Positions 5,801 through 6,961 of a DNA stretch of 6,961 nt are shown piece by piece. The position numbers and the translations under genes were made by a program. Position 1 is the first letter of the stretch; each line of letters begins with the position of its first letter. The notes beneath the pieces are model-generated. The model was not told the DNA's origin and made no database searches. It saw only the letters and a program-made list of their open reading frames with translations. Source of the stretch: an uncultured Clostridia bacterium (GTDB lineage Bacteria; Bacillota; Clostridia; Christensenellales; Borkfalkiaceae); NCBI GenBank assembly GCA_947629845.1, contig CANRFD010000069.1:1-6961 (forward strand), written 5' to 3'.

Positions 5801-6835
5801 ATGATCACACAAAAGCGATTTGGCAATACTGCGAACGGGCGCGAAGTCCTCGCGTTCACCCTGACGGACGGCGCGGCGAGCGCAACCATTCTGAACTACG
5901 GCGGCATCGTGCAGAGCATCGTCGTGCCCGACCGCGGCGGCAAGCCCACCGACGTCGTTTTGGGCTACAACGACGTTGCGGGCTACGAGCAGAACGGGGG
6001 CTACCTCGGCGCGCTCATCGGCCGCTTCGGCAACCGCATCGGCGGCGGCAAGTTGGAGATCGGCGGAAAAAAGTATCAGCTGTACTGCAACGACCGCGGC
6101 AATCACCTCCACGGCGGCAAGGACGGCTTCAACAAAAAGATCTGGGAGCACCGCATCGAGGGCGACGAACTCGTCCTCTCCATCGTCTCCCCCGACGGCG
6201 AGGAGAACTACCCCGGGACGCTCAAAGTCGAGGTGCGCTACGCCTTCCGCGGCCGCGAACTCTCCATTTGCTACCGTGCCGAGACGGACAAGACGACGGC
6301 GGTCAATCTCACCAACCACACCTATTTCAACCTGAACGGCGAGGCGGACGGCACCATTCTCGACAACGAGCTCTTCCTTGACTGCGACATGATCACGCCG
6401 ACCAACGCGACCATGATCCCCGTGGGCGGCTACCGCGCGGTCAGGGGCACGCCCTTCGATTTCAACACGCCCAAGGAGATCGGGCGGGACATCGACGCCG
6501 ACGACGTCGACCTGAAGCAGGGGGGCGGCTACGACCACTGCCACGTTCTCAAGAACAGGAGCGGCGAGTATGTGAAGTACGCCGTCGTCAGGAGCAAAAA
6601 GACGGGGATCTCCATGACGTGCTACACCGATATGCCCGCCGTGCAGTTCTATGCCGGCAACGGCCTCGACCAGCAGGGCAAGCACATCCGCTACGGCAAG
6701 CGCGCGGGATTTTGCTTGGAGACGCAGGCGATCCCCAACAACGTCAACGTGCCCGAATACGCCGCCCGCGGCAGCTCCATTGTGTCGCCCGGCGAAGTGT
6801 ACGCCTTTAAGGCCGCCTATTTGTTCGAGGCTTGA
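5801..6835 (+). CDS. galM: Aldose 1-epimerase (galactose mutarotase)
   Basis: A 344-residue cytoplasmic enzyme that interconverts the alpha and beta anomers of aldoses such as galactose and glucose, feeding the Leloir pathway. Visible family motifs: LNYGGIVQSIVVPD (31-44), IGRFGNRIGGGK (73-84), NDRGNHLHGG (97-106), VNLTNHTYFNLNG (168-180) with the catalytic acid H173, YDHCHVL (244-250) with substrate-binding D245, and CLETQAIPNN (305-314) with the catalytic base E307. Length and motif order match the bacterial GalM family, and there is no signal peptide. It has its own strong promoter, ribosome binding site and terminator, so it is probably a single-gene transcript. No other galactose gene is in the window, so its physiological sugar is inferred from the family only. 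It is divergent from the deacetylase across 78 bp. Confidence 0.96.
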   Translation: MITQKRFGNTANGREVLAFTLTDGAASATILNYGGIVQSIVVPDRGGKPTDVVLGYNDVAGYEQNGGYLGALIGRFGNRIGGGKLEIGGKKYQLYCNDRGNHLHGGKDGFNKKIWEHRIEGDELVLSIVSPDGEENYPGTLKVEVRYAFRGRELSICYRAETDKTTAVNLTNHTYFNLNGEADGTILDNELFLDCDMITPTNATMIPVGGYRAVRGTPFDFNTPKEIGRDIDADDVDLKQGGGYDHCHVLKNRSGEYVKYAVVRSKKTGISMTCYTDMPAVQFYAGNGLDQQGKHIRYGKRAGFCLETQAIPNNVNVPEYAARGSSIVSPGEVYAFKAAYLFEA

Positions 6836-6849
6836 TTGATTGAAATTTG

Positions 6850-6884
6850 TTGCGCCGCGGACGGTTGCCGCGGCGTAATTTTTT
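6850..6884 (+). terminator. Intrinsic terminator of galM
   Basis: A stem of 8 GC pairs, CGCCGCGG (6853-6860) with CCGCGGCG (6868-6875), can be extended by a G-T and two T-A pairs at the base (6850-6852 with 6876-6878). The loop is 7 nt and six Ts follow (6879-6884). It starts 15 nt after the galM stop. Confidence 0.92.
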
Positions 6885-6961
6885 GGCAATAAAAAATGTT
6901 TTTTCCGCATAAAGCTCCCCGCTGCGCCGCGCGGCGCCGCACCTGCGGCACGCCGCCGCTT
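6885..6961. other. GC-rich palindromic tail, no gene recognised
   Basis: After the terminator there is an A6-TG-T6 stretch (6891-6904), then a very GC-rich run with a perfect 14-bp palindrome (6924-6937) and an overlapping hairpin, GCCGC (6936-6940) with GCGGC (6945-6949). A short arginine-rich open frame exists on the minus strand, but it runs into the terminator and has no recognisable family. This may be the edge of another intergenic repeat cut by the window. Confidence 0.35.

Noticed and set aside
5723..6910. A 396-codon open frame on the minus strand joined in frame to the deacetylase, opposite galM
   Set aside because: It is the antisense shadow of galM in GC-rich codons. It runs through the galM terminator and promoter, has low-complexity valine/alanine-rich sequence and no family motifs. 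The deacetylase has its own ATG and signal anchor at 5722.
6883..6913. Promoter for a gene to the right (TTGGCA at 6883-6888 with CATAAA at 6908-6913)
   Set aside because: The spacing is 19 bp, the -10 match is weak, and the first box overlaps the T-tract of the galM terminator; no downstream gene start is visible.
6838..6961. Short minus-strand open frame with CRRC-like start at the right edge
   Set aside because: It reads through the palindromes and the galM terminator, is arginine-rich, has no family resemblance, and is cut by the window edge.

Overview
This 7-kb window looks like ordinary chromosome from a GC-rich member of the Firmicutes, most likely a gut-type clostridium. The evidence is a pyrK-pyrD pair encoding the NAD-linked class 1B dihydroorotate dehydrogenase, AAGGAG-type ribosome binding sites, one textbook sigma-A promoter in the only AT-rich patch, a clostridial-type polysaccharide deacetylase, and intergenic GGAGCTGTCAC...GTGACTGA repeats of a kind I recall from gut Clostridia. 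I cannot name a species. No mobile-element gene, CRISPR array, rRNA or tRNA is visible.

Layout. (1) Positions 1-2239 hold the 3' end of a pyrimidine operon on the plus strand: pyrK (5' end outside the window), pyrD (its ATG shares one base with the pyrK stop) and pyrE. Together they make the two-subunit dihydroorotate dehydrogenase and the next enzyme, so dihydroorotate goes to orotate and then to orotidine-5'-phosphate. (2) Positions 1484-1585 and 2240-2475 are non-coding and rich in repeats. Each carries one copy of a hairpin/G-run element. The second gap also holds a three-helix imperfect palindrome, an 11-bp direct repeat that brackets it, and a strong intrinsic terminator that closes the operon. 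(3) Positions 2476-5082 encode a SERCA-like P-type Ca2+ ATPase that keeps all the main Ca2+ ligands. (4) Positions 5036-5722, minus strand, encode a small membrane-anchored or secreted NodB-type polysaccharide deacetylase whose 3' end overlaps the ATPase by 47 bp. (5) A 78-bp divergent promoter region leads to galM (5801-6835, plus strand), which ends at a good intrinsic terminator (6850-6884). The last 77 bases hold only GC-rich palindromic sequence.

How the genes relate. The pyr genes form one pathway. The ATPase, deacetylase and galM share no obvious pathway and appear to be separate transcription units: ion homeostasis, cell-envelope modification and sugar metabolism.

The coding content is familiar. 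I found no convincing undescribed multi-gene system. The items most worth a second look are non-coding: the paired hairpin/G-quadruplex repeats with identical loop patterns around pyrE, the three-helix element bracketed by 11-bp direct repeats, the possibly leaderless ATPase start directly behind a terminator, and a helically phased direct repeat just upstream of the galM promoter.
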